Assembly (NCBI GenBank): GCA_026874595.1
Contig: CM049308.1
Location: 41,464,527-41,528,526 of the forward strand
From: Sipunculus nudus
Taxonomy: Eukaryota > Annelida > Sipuncula > Golfingiida > Sipunculidae
DNA: 64,000 nucleotides
Reading direction: 5' to 3'
Under the pieces are notes generated by a model. The model was not told the origin of the DNA. It saw only the letters and a list, made by a program, of their open reading frames with translations, and searched no databases. This document shows, piece after piece, positions 35,116 to 48,015 of the stretch. Made by a program: the position numbers and the translations under genes. How positions within the stretch are numbered: the stretch's first letter is position 1; every line of letters begins with the position of its first letter.

Positions 35116-38100
35116 TGCGCCTGGCGAATTATGCACCATTTGCGGTGCCGTTGTATTTATTACAGTTTGTCCAGTCAGATAACAATGTGGTTAACAGCAG
35201 TGTATAGTGATAGGCCCTTGATAAACTGTAAGTGATGCAAAGCGATCTGATCAATTTTGCAGTGCTGTAATCCATTACAAAGTTTTGCTAATAATTTATA
35301 TTTAGTCTTTATAATAAGTAAATATATGATTTCATTTAATTCATGTGAGCAATCTCTGGAAAATTTAGTTTTAGTAAATACTTAATTCAAACCTATGTTT
35401 ACCGCCCTCACATATAGGCTATAGTACTATTACAGACATAAGCAAACTTGTGGGCCTATAAATCTGTTGAAATGATTTATTGGTCCGTATATGCTCAGAA
35501 ATTTCATACTCCTAAACAACTGATTAATTCTGATTATTGGCTGTTCAGGTCAACAAGTTTTACTGATGGTCAGTCATAAAATTACAACCAATTCCAAACA
35601 TTAGTTACAGGTACAGGATGATATCAGTTTAAGTGTTCAACATAGCTAACATAACCATTTTAATTTTGGCATGAGGCACTCTGGCCATAACAGATAATTT
35701 TAAGCATGTTAATGAAATCATGTCAATTAAATTTATCTGTTAAAAATTGGTGATTTACAAGATGGGATGTAAATTATAGCTGCATGTCAGGTTTTTTTTG
35801 CCTCTGTGCAGATACCTCAAATAAAACATGACTGAGGACACATCTCCCTTCATTTGCACAGTGCATGGTTCCTATGGGGAAAATCATTTAAAAGCCTTTT
35901 GTTGGCGACAGTTAGTGGATGTAAAATGTGCCCAATCACAGGTTAATGAGGTGGTGTTGTTGTTTTGCCTGCAGAGTTCAGATGGGACATATCAATTAAA
36001 GTTTCAGGAAGCAGAAATACAGTGCTCCCCCTCTTTAAACCCAGCTCCAAGCCACACACACTCACATAGCATTCATTAAGTAAGCCTCATTTGAGACCAT
36101 TCTTGGACACCGCTAATGACCAAGACCATTGATGCAGCATAGGTGTGTTGTGGGGAAGCCCTAGCCAATGTCAAGTATGGTTGCTAGGCAACAGTATCCA
36201 GGGAAGTAGCTCTCAAGGAAGAGATAATACGGAAAACATTCTAACAATCACAATTTCCGTTTTACGGGAGGAGACATACTGTTATTTTCAGAATCTAAGA
36301 ATTCAGCTGGGCATATGTTTCGCATATCTAGCTTAATCATTGAAAGTCACCTGGCACTGCAGATATCCATCTTATAGCTATTTAATTTTGACCCATATTG
36401 AGTTGTCCCTCTTCAAGTATTGACCATTGTCTTTGAGTAGGTGAGGGGAGATTTGCCACAGGTTGGGTATCAGCCAGGATTATTTATTGATCAGTGCTGG
36501 GTGTAGATGTACATGTGCTTGTGCAGCACTGTCTTGTGATGCCCTCAGCACAGTTTGTGGTATTGCCATCTGTTAAGCTGTGACTCATTCACAGTGTCAA
36601 TTCAGAAATTAGCATTATTTGTGAAATTCCAGAAGGCTGCTTCTGCCATCTGGACCCAGCTGCTGGTTTAGATGTAACGTTATCCAGCAATCTGAAGTGG
36701 CCCTGTAACTGACCCATCAGCCCAGTGCTTGACAATGAGGCATTCCAGGAATTAATGGCAACCGTTTATATTAAAAAACGAAAACAAATGTAAATAGATT
36801 TAGGATCTTTTCTTAAAGAATACACATCTTGCTTAAATTTATCACAGATTATACCAGTGCATCGTGCAAAAAAAAGGGATTCTATACATTGTTATCAAGT
36901 TTGTCTTTTGCATTTAATATCCAATTTTCACATGACAAATACAAAGGTTTTGAAACTGGTCACAAAACAGTTTGTACATGCAGTAACATAAAATTTAATT
37001 AACAATTTTAAACTTCTCAAACCAAACTCTTTGAAACTGTATTGGAAGGTAGTTTCAAAATCTCTTTTTATATCTACAGAACAGCTGTGCTCTTGATTTT
37101 TCTTCCACACAGAAAAATTGAAAACCACCGTGTTAATATGAGAACTACTCCTGCTAACATGACTACTATGGCTGGTCCCGCAAATTGTCTTGTTAGCAAG
37201 ATTTCACTGTATAGGCACTTTTAAACTGTTTGATTAGATTAAAAAAAATAATTTTAAAAAATAATTTAATCAGTTTAATATTTATTTAAGCATTTGGTAA
37301 CATTTGTTGTGATGCAAGTAAATTGCCAGGTTGATATAAATGACCATGGATATTTGTATTTTATTCAAATAAAAACCGTTAAAATAGACTATGCCATATG
37401 CTTCTTTATTTCAAAGTTCAGTAGTTTAATAACTTTAATGTAATAATACTGTGGTAATATTCACTTAACTGTTATTCCTTGGTAAAAAGATTTTATTTTG
37501 GCAAATTATCATCAGGCAGTTGGTCCAGATGCAAATTGTAAGTCACGTGTCAATTACATTTTACATGGATAAGCACATTTGTTTCTCACATAAATTTTTT
37601 TGCTTGGATGGCCTTTGCACTTATTAAGTTTGACACAATATTATTTGTTTTCTGATAATGCAATCTACTTATCCCAAAGCCAGCCAAAGGGTAACAATGA
37701 CCTGGATTTCGAAATAAGGCTGATGCAATAATATTCAGCATTATCAGTTGACCTAATGCCTGATAGGACATCAATTAATGGCATGCCCGGCATGATTCAG
37801 GTATTACTTGTAGATTTTTGTTTAATATTATAATTATGATTTGTTAATTTTGCTTAATTTGTTAAATTTGGGGAAGTTAATAATAATATATAATTTATTC
37901 ACTTAATACCATGCTGCCTTCCAGCACCCAGTATTTTCCAGGCACACCTTACAATAACATGCCTAATTTAAGTTAAAAATCTAAAATAAGAACAAACCAT
38001 CTGAATTTTGGTTTAATATTACTGTATATACTTAATGTTACTCACTTTGTACATGTGAACTTGTTGAATTAAACACATACTAAAAAAAACATCTACCGTT

Positions 38101-38548
38101 CACACCAAACATTCAGCACACCACTTGAAAATTCTGGTGAAGAATTTTTTTATACATTTTTATTAAGCTTACTATAAATATTTACCAATAGAGTTTTTCA
38201 CTGGATTTCACTGCAAAATTTGTGCATATTTTATGAGGTCAAAGGTCATAACATATGACAGGTTTATTATGCAATCTTGAGGTACTCATGTGTACTCTTG
38301 CTTGGGTGTCTTTGCATCCTGTTCTTTTATTTCTCAGTGGTACTGCTATGGGCTCCAGAAGGCTTCCATGTAGTATTCAGTGAAAGGGTCACACATCGTG
38401 TTTTACATCTTAATAAAGATGAAGGCTGGTTTAACAACAAATCAATGTTTATGATAAGGAGTGACTGTCACAAGGTATTATGAGAGAGGAAGTTAAAATA
38501 GGTACCCAAAGCTTGATTTAGATGGTTCCATTAACCAGCTTCTGTGGA

Positions 38549-38612
38549 CTATAGGGGTAGAGCTCAGGGCTCATAAGTCAGGAGATTGTGAGTTAGTGTC
38601 TCATGTGAAGAG
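38549..38612 (+). repeat. tRNA-derived SINE-like fragment
   Basis: 'ggggtagagctcagggctca', 'taagtcaggagattgtgag' and 'ttagtgtctcatg' follow the D-arm, anticodon and T-arm order of tRNA-derived SINEs. The box B is decayed (GTTAGTGTC in place of GTTCGANNC). It is too degenerate for a working tRNA. Confidence 0.45.
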
Positions 38613-39479
38613 TGTTTAGATTTTCACAGTCCATTCCCTCAAAGGGTAAGCACACTGCAGGTGTAATGGGAAGACTGCCCAACAGTCATGTGTCACTGAC
38701 AACTGAGTGCACCTTTTGGGGGTTTCTAAGTGTATTGATCAAACAGTGGGGGGAGATTACACACCTAGGACATGCATGTCTGGTACACATAGCCTGCTGC
38801 TGCCAGTGTGTGACCACCTGCAATGAGTAACGTAGTAAGAAGGTGGAATGGGATTCTGCAGAGCTCAATAAATATAGTTCTAAGTTAAGCAAACATTATG
38901 TCTACAAAAAATATATTAAAACAAGATGGTTTCATTTGATATGTAGACTTTGATGGTTTTCAGTAAATTAGTTAGACAAATTACGGAAACACATGAAAAG
39001 GCTCAGTATTAAAGTCTTGTAAGAAGTTACATGTATTTAGAGCACTAAAGGAGTCCCAGAAGAGGTTAATGAATATAAAATTATATAAAATAACTATGAA
39101 AGAAGGTAGTCATAATGAAGTTTCATGGCAAGGTTTGCAAGGTTGGAAGTGTTTAAAATGTATTATTGCTTTTTTGAAAAAGCTAAATAGATTCATTTGA
39201 TTTTATGATATAAGTTAAAATTTCATATTTAGTTAATATTGCACTTCTGATATAAGTCATTTTTAGTATAATTATTACTTTACTAAAAAAATAAAATATT
39301 ATTGCAATATTAGTGCGCATATTGCAAAGTAACAACACTTTAGTTCTTGGTCTACGCGGAAATTAAGATCATCATTTATCATGGATTATTACTCTTCACA
39401 GTTCAGTTTATTTAAGTCTCATTTTGCATATATTCACAAACCAGACATATTTGACATGTTATCAGCCAGAGTATGTGAT

Positions 39480-39969
39480 AACCATGCAGCCATCCAGCAC
39501 ACACAGCTCTTCATATGTGGGCGCTGGCCGGTATTCAGCAGGGTTTTACAAGTACCAGCTGAGCTTCCATGTGCCCTTATTACACAGTGGTGTTGCAGTG
39601 CTGCGCATGCTATAAATATATACATCCTGACCCCTTCCCTGAATTTTGGCGGCAGCCCCTCCAGCGCTGGGAAGGAGGCTGAGTACCAGCACCTGTCACA
39701 TGATGTGTACGTCACAGATACTGATGTAACTTACCGTTATTGTACATGCGCAGTGCTGGACTTTTGTAGTTCTTATCAGCATGAAACATACAAAGAGGAT
39801 TTAATATATGATAAATGAACTGATCAGTATTAGTGGATTAGGAAGTTCATCAGAAAACTTTCACTTTCTGGTGGATGTGAGTACTGTTTGTGTACCACGT
39901 TGTGTACTGTACCACTACTGGATTATAGTGGTACAGGCTGTACAATACAGAGAACATCCTGATAACTAG
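39480..39969 (+). promoter_or_regulatory. candidate internal promoter / alternative first exon
   Basis: A CpG-enriched block in a CpG-poor intron contains NRF1-like 'ctgcgcatgc' (39601) and 'catgcgcagtg' (39746). It also has a TATAAATA box at 39611, a CRE-like 'tacgtcac' near 39708, and a strong donor CTAG|GTGAGTATGG with GT at 39970. The combination resembles an alternative promoter and first exon inside intron 1. A 145-codon ORF at 39381-39818 crosses it but matches nothing I know. Such a transcript would bypass the MATAVDL start. Confidence 0.35.
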
Positions 39970-41282
39970 GTGAGTATGGAGTCTGTTGTTTCTGCCATGA
40001 CTTAAGAATGAGGTCAGTGTGACTGTTTACATAATATATGATTATGAATTTGAAGGTAACAAATCAGTGATGCCACTCTGGATTTTATGAAATAGTTGAA
40101 AATCTGACATGAAATATGTATCAAACTGTCATAAAAATATGGTAAAGGTGTTCATTATAATTCCAAATTGCACAACTTTTGATTCAGATTTACTGTATAT
40201 GATGCTTCTGAACTCGCTTCACATTGGATATTTGCAGCTAATGTGCCAGTTACAGCACAAGATGTCAGTATTTCCTTTCCTTATCTATTTTGTCCAATCT
40301 GGGTGATATCAATGCATATCTATCCTGGATGAAATGCCACTGTAATCAGACATTGACAAGGTATATCTGTCATTCTCATGTGCCTAAAATCATCTTGAAG
40401 AAACTGATTTATTTTAAAAAATATGAAATGTATTTATACCTGAAAAAGTATAAAAAATAGGCTCTCTTGAAAAAAAGATTAATTTTTTATAAAAAAATGT
40501 AGATCATCATAGTCCTTCATCAGCAGATGTTTTTCTTTGTTACTTCAGACCTTTGTCAGTATTTCATATACTTCCTTATTTGTTCATAAGATGTCTGTAT
40601 TGAATACATTTTACAGGATGCTTTCTATTATTGTTTATCTAAGCATATAAAATAGACATCTGTTCTGGAAGTGACTAATAAAATTACTCTTTACTCTCAT
40701 TTTGTCAGCAAAATGCTAATTGCATTTGGAACACTTAGGTTAGTATATATATTGCTTTACCAGTGTAGAGCAGATGTAAAATTTTGAGAAAAAATCAGTT
40801 TCACTTTCAATATTTGAAATGACAGATACTCTTTGAATGATATGATGTTGGAATTATATATATTGATGTACATTCCTGAGAATCCTAGCATAACTCACTG
40901 CCAGTCTTAGCAGAAGTCCTCTGGTAATCAGTTATTAGTTATATATTAATTCAAAGAAAATTACAGATTTTAAAATTAATTAGAATAATGCATGTACTTA
41001 AAATAAAAGAATTTAGCTTATTTTGTGATGTATTATTAATATCTTCTAAAAATGATTGTTAGGGTGGCACTTTACTTGTACTTGAACTTATCAGTTACTA
41101 TTGAATTAACTACTAAATTATGGAACATAATTTCAACTACAGTAATGTGATATGTTATATACCCAGTTAAATTCAATGAAATTACCAGCAAATTAGAATG
41201 TTTAAATCATGAAAATTTAAACAGTTAGGTTAAGTCACTTTAAACAATATCATCTTGCTATAATTTGCTATTTTACTTGCTA

Positions 41283-42620
41283 TTTTAAAGCGGGGCCCTA
41301 TAGTGATCACTGTGTCAGTCCGTCCGTCCATGCGTCCTTCTGTCAGTGACACTTTCATTTGCGTGCGATAATTCAACAACAACTTACTGCAGCTTTCACC
41401 CATGAGGTCAAAGGTGAAGGTCACAGTACCCATTTATTTAGGAAGATTGTGCATGCATTTTAAGCCAAACTTTTCATCTCAAACCTTCCATCTTGCACGT
41501 ATAGCTGAGCTGCCAATAGGGGAAGAACCTGATTGATTTGGGGGTCACAAGGTCAAAGGTCACGCTCAGTCACAGGGGCACATCTGTTCACATTTTTGTT
41601 TCTGGATGATAAATCCAGTTTGGATTGACATATTAGTTTCAGTTTTGACTTATATATGACCCACCAATAATGTAAGAACCCCTTTTGTTTTTGGGGTCAT
41701 AAGGCCAAAGGTCAAGGTCACAGGACCCACTTCTTTAAAAAGAATGCATATGCATTTGAAGCCAAACTTTTCATCCCAAAGCTTCCATCTTCAGGATACT
41801 GCTAACCTGCCAATAGGGCGAAGATTCTGTTCAGTTTTTGGGTCATGAGGTCAAAGGTGAAGGTCACAGTACCCACTTATTTAGAAAGATTGTGGATGCA
41901 TTTTAAGCCAAACTTTTCATCCCAAACCTTTCATTTTGCACATATAGCTGAGCTGCCAATAGGGGAAGAACCTGATTGATTTGGGGGTCACAAGGTAAAA
42001 AGTCCTCTGTCCACATATTTGTTTCTGGATGATAACTCCATTTTGGATTGACATATTGGTTTCAATTTTGACTTATATATGACCCACCAATAAACCACCA
42101 ACATCTTCCAGATGTTGCTCACCTGCCAATAGTGGAAGTAACTTATCGATTTTTGGGTCACAAGGTCAAGGTCATTGGGGCCATCAATCCACATATTAGT
42201 TTCCAGATGATAACACCAGTTTGGTTTGAAATGTTGGTTTCAAACTTGACTTATATATGGCCCATCACTGAAGTAAGAACTGTTGATTCTGGGGTCATGA
42301 GATCAAAGGTCAAGGTCACAGGACTCACTGCTTTAGAAAGATTGTGGATGCATTTTTAGCCAAACTTTTCATCTCAATCCTTCCATCATCAACATGTGGT
42401 GCACCTGCCAATAGGGGAAGTTTCCTTTTGATTTTGGGGTCACAAGGTCAAAGGTTAAGGTCACAGGGCCCATCCATTCACAAATTAGTTTATGGATGAT
42501 AACTTTAGTTTGGGTAGACAGGTTGGCTTCAAACTGATCACAGGATCAATATTTTGAAAAATCTCATAAACATATATCCTTACAGACAAATGCAGCTGAG
42601 CGTCGAGACCCATGGGTCCC
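41283..42620 (+). repeat. tandem repeat array rich in AGGTCA half-sites
   Basis: It opens with 'cggggccctatagtgatcac' and gtccgtccgtcc. It then repeats a module ('gctgagctgccaatagggg', 'gattgatttgggggtcac', 'ttctggatgataactcca') with landmarks near 41504, 41800, 41945, 42115 and 42397. Most modules contain AGGTCAAAGGTCA-type direct repeats plus TCAAGGTCA, at 41405, 41550, 41702, 41848, 42163, 42300 and 42444. Another isolated copy, 'ggggtcaaaggtcatcccc', occurs at 43784. It is non-coding. Confidence 0.75.
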
Positions 42621-43439
42621 TAGTTTACAATGTAACCATGCACTCTGTGCCTACAATTAAACAGCTGATGAAAAGGCACAATTAAGTAATGTGCAATAGG
42701 GCTGTTTTTAGAATTGATTTTATTAACCATAGAACACAGGTGTTATTATGAAACAATGATAGTTAAAAAGAAAACAGTAATGAAAAAAAGAAACTCTAGT
42801 CTGAGCCCAGGCCCCTGATTAAATGATGCATGAGCATTTTCATAGAAAGCGTCTTTGTAGTATTGATGAACCTGAGATTAATCAGATAAAAAATCAGACA
42901 GACCTCTGTGATTCACCTTATTTTAGATTAAGGTAGTTCAAGTGTTCACTGTGTGACTCACTCTATGAATACATTAACTTTTTTACACTCCTGCTGACAG
43001 GTGCACAAAAAGCACATAAACGCTGAATCTAATTTTAATGTTAATGCCATTTCTCTAGTCACAAAAAGGTAATTGCCATGTAAACTTGGTAAATGGCTTT
43101 TGTACCAAGCATTTTCTGTGCATCAGGGATTACAATTAATTCTTATCAGTAATAAAAGCCAACACTTAAACAGCCCAGTTTTCCCTCACTGAAAAGAATA
43201 TATATTTCTTTTATTTTAAAATGATTAAAAACATTTCTTTTAGGGTATCATTTTCCTTATATATGATTATTTCTTATGTTTGCATAAAAAGTAATACATG
43301 TCACAGTGTATGTTTGATTCTAGATCAATTATGTGCTTATCTAAATATCTTCTGAATTTGGCTTTAAATTCCTTAAGAAATTTACTTTTTAAAAAATATC
43401 ATTTTTATGTAATTCCTAGTTAATGAAATTTATTCTGTA

Positions 43440-43605
43440 AATTAAAGTACTTCCATACCAAAATTTCATAAGGTCATCATTGCTGTATGCCCTGCTCCTC
43501 CATAAAGTTTCATTGATATCAGATTTTGCTTTATTTTGCATAAACAAAAAAAAAAAAAAAAACAACAGCCAAGGGTGAAAACATCTCCTCCTTGGCAGAG
43601 GTAAT
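43440..43605 (+). repeat. dispersed repeat tail, copy 3, with poly-A
   Basis: Degenerate relative of the 24.1- and 30.6-kb repeats: 'ccaaaatttcataaggtcat', 'ataaagtttcattgat', an A-run near 43547-43561, and 'ctccttggcagaggtaat'. Confidence 0.45.
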
Positions 43606-45931
43606 AAAAGTGGTGGTACTGATCTCAGTGTCAGCATATGGCAGACAATAGGACTTGACCTGTCTGTCATCATCCCACTCAGTGCCACTCACAGTAGGGG
43701 GGGGGGGGTTATTTCTCTCCACAGCTGCACCCTCCCTCTGTCCATACATCATGCACAGGGGTGAACACCTCAGTCAGGCAGGGGTCAAAGGTCATCCCCC
43801 TTGGGACTGTGTTAAGCCCGCCCTTGACCCTGGCACAATAGATCATGCACACTTTGGCCCCACCAGGGGTATGTTTAGTGGAATCCTTATTTTGTGTCTG
43901 GGCAGCACTCATGCATAGTCTGGGGATTAACTATTAAAAAGGTAATGTAGCATGCTGGTAGCATCAGATGATGGTTAAATCTTCAGTAAGCATCATGATG
44001 GAATGTGAGGTCTCTTATTATCATCACATCTTCAGCTTCTCTGGGGGATGGAGGTAGAGATTCGTAGTCAGGACTCCCATGTTCAGAGCTGTGTTAACAG
44101 ATTTGTGGAGTCAAAACAGTGAAGGCTCAGATTTGCCTCTCTGAGGATTATGTGTTTTAAGAATGTTGGTCTCTAAAACGTTTTTTCTAGGGATATCATT
44201 CCTAAATAAAGTATAAAAATTACATCTAAAATCTTTCAGATAATTTCAGTGAACTACATTAACAGGTGAAAAAAAGTTTTTAGGCAAGTTGATCATTGAT
44301 TATGAAGAAGTGTGAATGAGAAATTTGTTGTAAATTATTTTAACCATGCTATGTATACAATGTATAATAAAAATAATTTTTAAACAATTCAAGTTTAAAT
44401 GGTGTTTTTAAAATGAGTCTTTGTTAAATATGACCTGTTATTTGTAGTTTCTGTTGTTTTTCTAACAGTGGTTTGAAATATAATACTTTGTTCATTATTT
44501 CTTTATCAATTTAATATAAGATTCAGCAAAAAACATTAATTTTTATCTTAAATTTTCTGTATCTGTATCCCCCTGTGGTGAAGTTATGTCTGTTGCTGAA
44601 ACTTGATATGTCACCCACATGTATAAGCTGTAATATGACCCTTAATAAATGCCTCTATCATAACCTTTAATCTTGTGCATGCATGGTAATATGCTGAATC
44701 AGAATGTGCAGAAAAAAACACCGCTACTTGAAAACCTAGTGTTTAGTCTCAGAGGTTTTTTTTGGTAGAGGAAAACTCAAATTACATTTATACTGTCTGA
44801 AAAGCTTGGTACTCACAGCTGCAGTTAAAAGAAATAATGTTGAAGCCTTGTTCTGCACCTGAAGACACTTATCCTTGAATATGTGATGAACAAGACACTT
44901 GAATATGTTACATACAGAATTAACTACTGTAGGTTGTGTGTAGGATGTAGCTCAGTGATTAATCCTTTACTGTTCAGTTCAGATTTAAGACAAACTTTAT
45001 ATGAAATGTTGTGAACTGAAAATCCCTTATGTTTGACCTCAGAAAATCTAGCAAATGAGAAAGTTCTAAATGTCAGTCATTTAAAGGGCTCCTCTGATTA
45101 TAAAATTTGACTTCATGGTTTAAAGTTTTCTGGTTTCATCCCTGCCATCACCTCTAAGGTATATTAGTGAAGTTGGGCCAGAATCCCACAGATTTGATTG
45201 TTATGTCTCGTGACTTTTGGATTCTTTATGGCCCAATGCACATAAAACCAGAAATCCTACTATAATTAGAGGAATGGCCTTATGGATGTGGTCCAAAATA
45301 TATGTTATTCCACTCTCAACTTTGCTGATACATGTCCCCTTGCCACCAGACTCTCTCTGCAGTTTGTGTCGCATCCTGATGCCCTCATTGACTCCACTTT
45401 CTCCAAACTGCTCATGGGGGCTGCCATTTTTCTGTACACATGCACCTGGATACCAGGATGCATGTTGAGTACTTTGCACTGATCTGCCTCTTGCCCATTG
45501 CATGCAGCTCAAGGTTTGATACCCTGTTTATTCTGTATGTGTAAATGGCCTTTTGACCTTGTTACTCAAATTGACATGAGGCTTCCCAGATCAATATCAT
45601 GTGTGTTATATTTGTATGCTTAGAATTAACCAGACAATACATGGTTTATTTTTGTTAGAGGGAGTCATGTTATTATGGATTAGCACTTTGAGCTGATTCC
45701 AAATATACCACTGTGATATGTAATATTAAAGTATATATACAGATGCTGATGGTAAACTTAAGGGTACTGCCATTGCATGTTTTTTTCAGTTCGAGTTATT
45801 GCAAGAAACTGCAGACAGGAAATGGGTCCAAACATATTCTATTATAAAATGTAAATGAAAGATTTAAAAAAAATCTGAACATGTGGTTTCATATATTATC
45901 ATACAGAGATACAACTACTTCAACCTGTTAA

Positions 45932-46396
45932 AGGTGCCCATTCACCTACATGTAGAAAAAGAATTTATGTGATTTCTGGCTTCCTCTGTGTTTATATTAA
46001 TTATCTTAGGGTAATTTTGGTTATGAAAAATTCTTATAATGCATTCGTGAAGGATGTATTGCTTGTTTATCAACAACATGTTTGTAAACACAGCAATGTT
46101 TACAAACAGGAAAAGCATGTAGCCCAAGGTGGTAGGTTGCATATATGGGGAGGTAGAATGGTCACTTGGTGCAAAACACCGTTCGCAAAGCTCTGGCTTA
46201 TCTGACTTACCACCAGATGCCCTTGTTGAGTTATTTTTGGTTATTTTGGCAGGCCCCCACATATTATAAACACATTGATAAACACAAATCAAGCAGCCTG
46301 TGTGTGGTGTAATCCAAGTTTTATGGGCTTTTTTTTTATAAAAGCTTCAAGGGATTACCTTTAGTTTATCAAGGTCAGATAGGTGATTGGGCCCCT
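45932..46396. mobile_element. TTAA-target MITE (Kolobok/piggyBac-like)
   Basis: TTAA lies immediately outside both ends (45928-45931 and 46397-46400). The inverted ends AGGTGCCCATTCACCTA and, read inward, AGGGGCCCAATCACCTA match at 15 of 17 bases. TTAA duplication is the hallmark of piggyBac and Kolobok families. The AGG terminus favours Kolobok by my recollection, not by comparison. No transposase is encoded. Short ORFs on both strands inside it are incidental. Confidence 0.75.
46079..46108. promoter_or_regulatory. inverted pair of forkhead-like sites
   Basis: TGTTTGTAAAC and GTTTACAAACA form perfect 11-bp arms around an 8-nt spacer. Each arm contains the forkhead core GTAAACA/TGTTTAC. It lies inside the TTAA element, so it may be only the element's palindrome. 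Confidence 0.35.
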
Positions 46397-46466
46397 TTAA
46401 TTTTATGCCATATTTATGCTACTCAGGAATTTCATAAATTTTACATAAATAACCAGTAAAATGCTA

Positions 46467-46560
46467 GGAAGGTAACCTGCGATGGATTAGCGTCCCGTCC
46501 ATTGGATTGTTTATCTCCTAAGTCATGCCACGCTACAGAAACCAGGATAAGCTCAACAGA
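46467..46560 (+). repeat. L2-clade LINE / SINE tail-like fragment
   Basis: 'gcgatggattagcgtcccgt' followed by 'ccattgg', 'tcatgccacgctacagaaac' and 'caggataagctcaac' resembles the widespread 'gatggactggcgtcccgtcc ... gataagctcc' segment of L2-type retroposon tails. A (TA)n tract at 46593-46633 follows, as often seen at such 3' ends. Confidence 0.5.
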
Positions 46561-46588
46561 CTTTACCTTTTACTACATAAATAACTTA

Positions 46589-46592
<4 letters not shown>

Positions 46593-46633
<41 letters not shown>
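46593..46633. repeat. (TA)n microsatellite
   Basis: TA tract, followed by non-repetitive sequence. A shorter one lies at 48298-48315. Confidence 0.95.
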
Positions 46634-46635
<2 letters not shown>

Positions 46636-47987
46636 AAGAACTTTATTTCTAATGACTGTACCAGTTGCAAATATTCACTTAATTTAAGTAGTGTATAATG
46701 ATGAATATTCATGCAGATAAGCTACATTCATCATGATTGATTCCCTGGAGAGGGCCTTTCACCTTGGCTTACAGTGCAATTTGTAAATGGAATCATTGAT
46801 CCAGTATGGACATGGTGACCAGCCTGAGCTCTCGTTGAATTTTCTGATATAACACACAGGAAACGTTGTATTCACCCTGTTATGGGTATGAATAATTTAC
46901 TACACACTACTGCCCTGAGATCTTACTCAACATGTTGAGATATCATAAATAATGTGTTGGCTGATTATTAATAGCCAGATTCGGTTGTCCATTCACTGGT
47001 CAAGGGCCAGTTATATTCTTGAACATCTTGAAATTTCTGGCAATTAAGAATTATCATTTTATTATTTAAGAATTTATTTTATTTTCAAAACTATTTTGCT
47101 CTACAGTATTCTGTATACTGTTTCCTCAGGTACTTTTATTTCTGCATCTTTGCATTTGTTTTCCACAATTTAATGTTCATTAATATATTAATTAAACACA
47201 TATTACAGTGCCATTAAAGAATGGTAATTATAGTAAATTATTGTGTTACTGATGAGAAATTCAAAGAAATTCCTTAAAATAATTTATTTTTAATATGCTG
47301 TCATTATTCAAGAAGTTTTTGTTCATGATTAATATGCACTGTTTAGTTTGGTCTCACGACAGTGCAGTAAAGGTAAACATTTATACATTTCAGTTATATT
47401 AAGGCACTGCTTCGAAATGTTCTTAAGCCAATTGTGGATAAATGGACTTACACATGGGAAGAAAAAAAAGAATACCTTTACCTGTTGAGTAAACAAAAAA
47501 ATAATTTTGTTCTGTCAATAATATTGTTACATTTTATGTAACTTGGAAAAAAATAATAGAGAAGCTCAGATTTATTCAAATTTGATTTCCAAGTGTGCAA
47601 AATTATTTTCTTCTGTAAATGCTAAGAAAGTGAAGATTGTGTGTGTTAGCTGGTTACACTAAGGAAAGAGCTTTACAGTTTGACTCTCACCCCATACATT
47701 GATTAGAGTCAGACTTTCTCAAGTTTCTACACTGTCATCACTGATCAATTTGTTACTGTATCTTACAGCATTCATGTGTACCAGCCCCACACATGTTTGT
47801 GCCAACAAATACACAGGATTTGCCCTGGGGCCCTGTGTGGACACAGGTGTAACACACTGGGCATGCTCTGTGCAGCTACAAAGATGTATTGGTAGTCTGG
47901 GGCACTCATAACATAGAGTAGAGAAAATCCACCAATCAGAGTGAGCCTAGTCATTTGCTGCTGGGTTGCAGCGGGAAGAAGAATTAA

Positions 47988-48015
47988 GCCACTTCTCAAC
48001 GTTTTGAGAAGTGGC
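47988..48015. repeat. perfect 12-bp hairpin with CGTT loop
   Basis: GCCACTTCTCAA and TTGAGAAGTGGC flank a 4-nt loop. Its origin is unknown. Confidence 0.8.

Noticed and set aside
35813-36079. Pyrimidine-rich acceptor followed by an 83-codon ORF
   Set aside because: No donor at a sensible place, no recognisable protein, and only the acceptor is convincing.
39381-39818. 145-codon ORF, the longest after the main exon
   Set aside because: No domain, mixed composition, no splice partner for the ATG, and it runs across a block that looks like a promoter. ORF length alone is not enough.
41283-42620. Regularly spaced units suggestive of a CRISPR array
   Set aside because: Units are long, diverged and irregular in a eukaryotic intron; this is a transposon-type tandem repeat.
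43416-43918. Overlapping ORFs on both strands
   Set aside because: They lie in repeat tail, poly-A and AGGTCA-type sequence and show no protein-like pattern.
44940-45000. tRNA-like 'gtagctcagtgatta' sequence
   Set aside because: Box A-like only; no matching box B or cloverleaf.
45201-45512. ORFs of 66-103 codons on both strands over the same stretch
   Set aside because: No domain or splice support; probably a chance stop-poor region.
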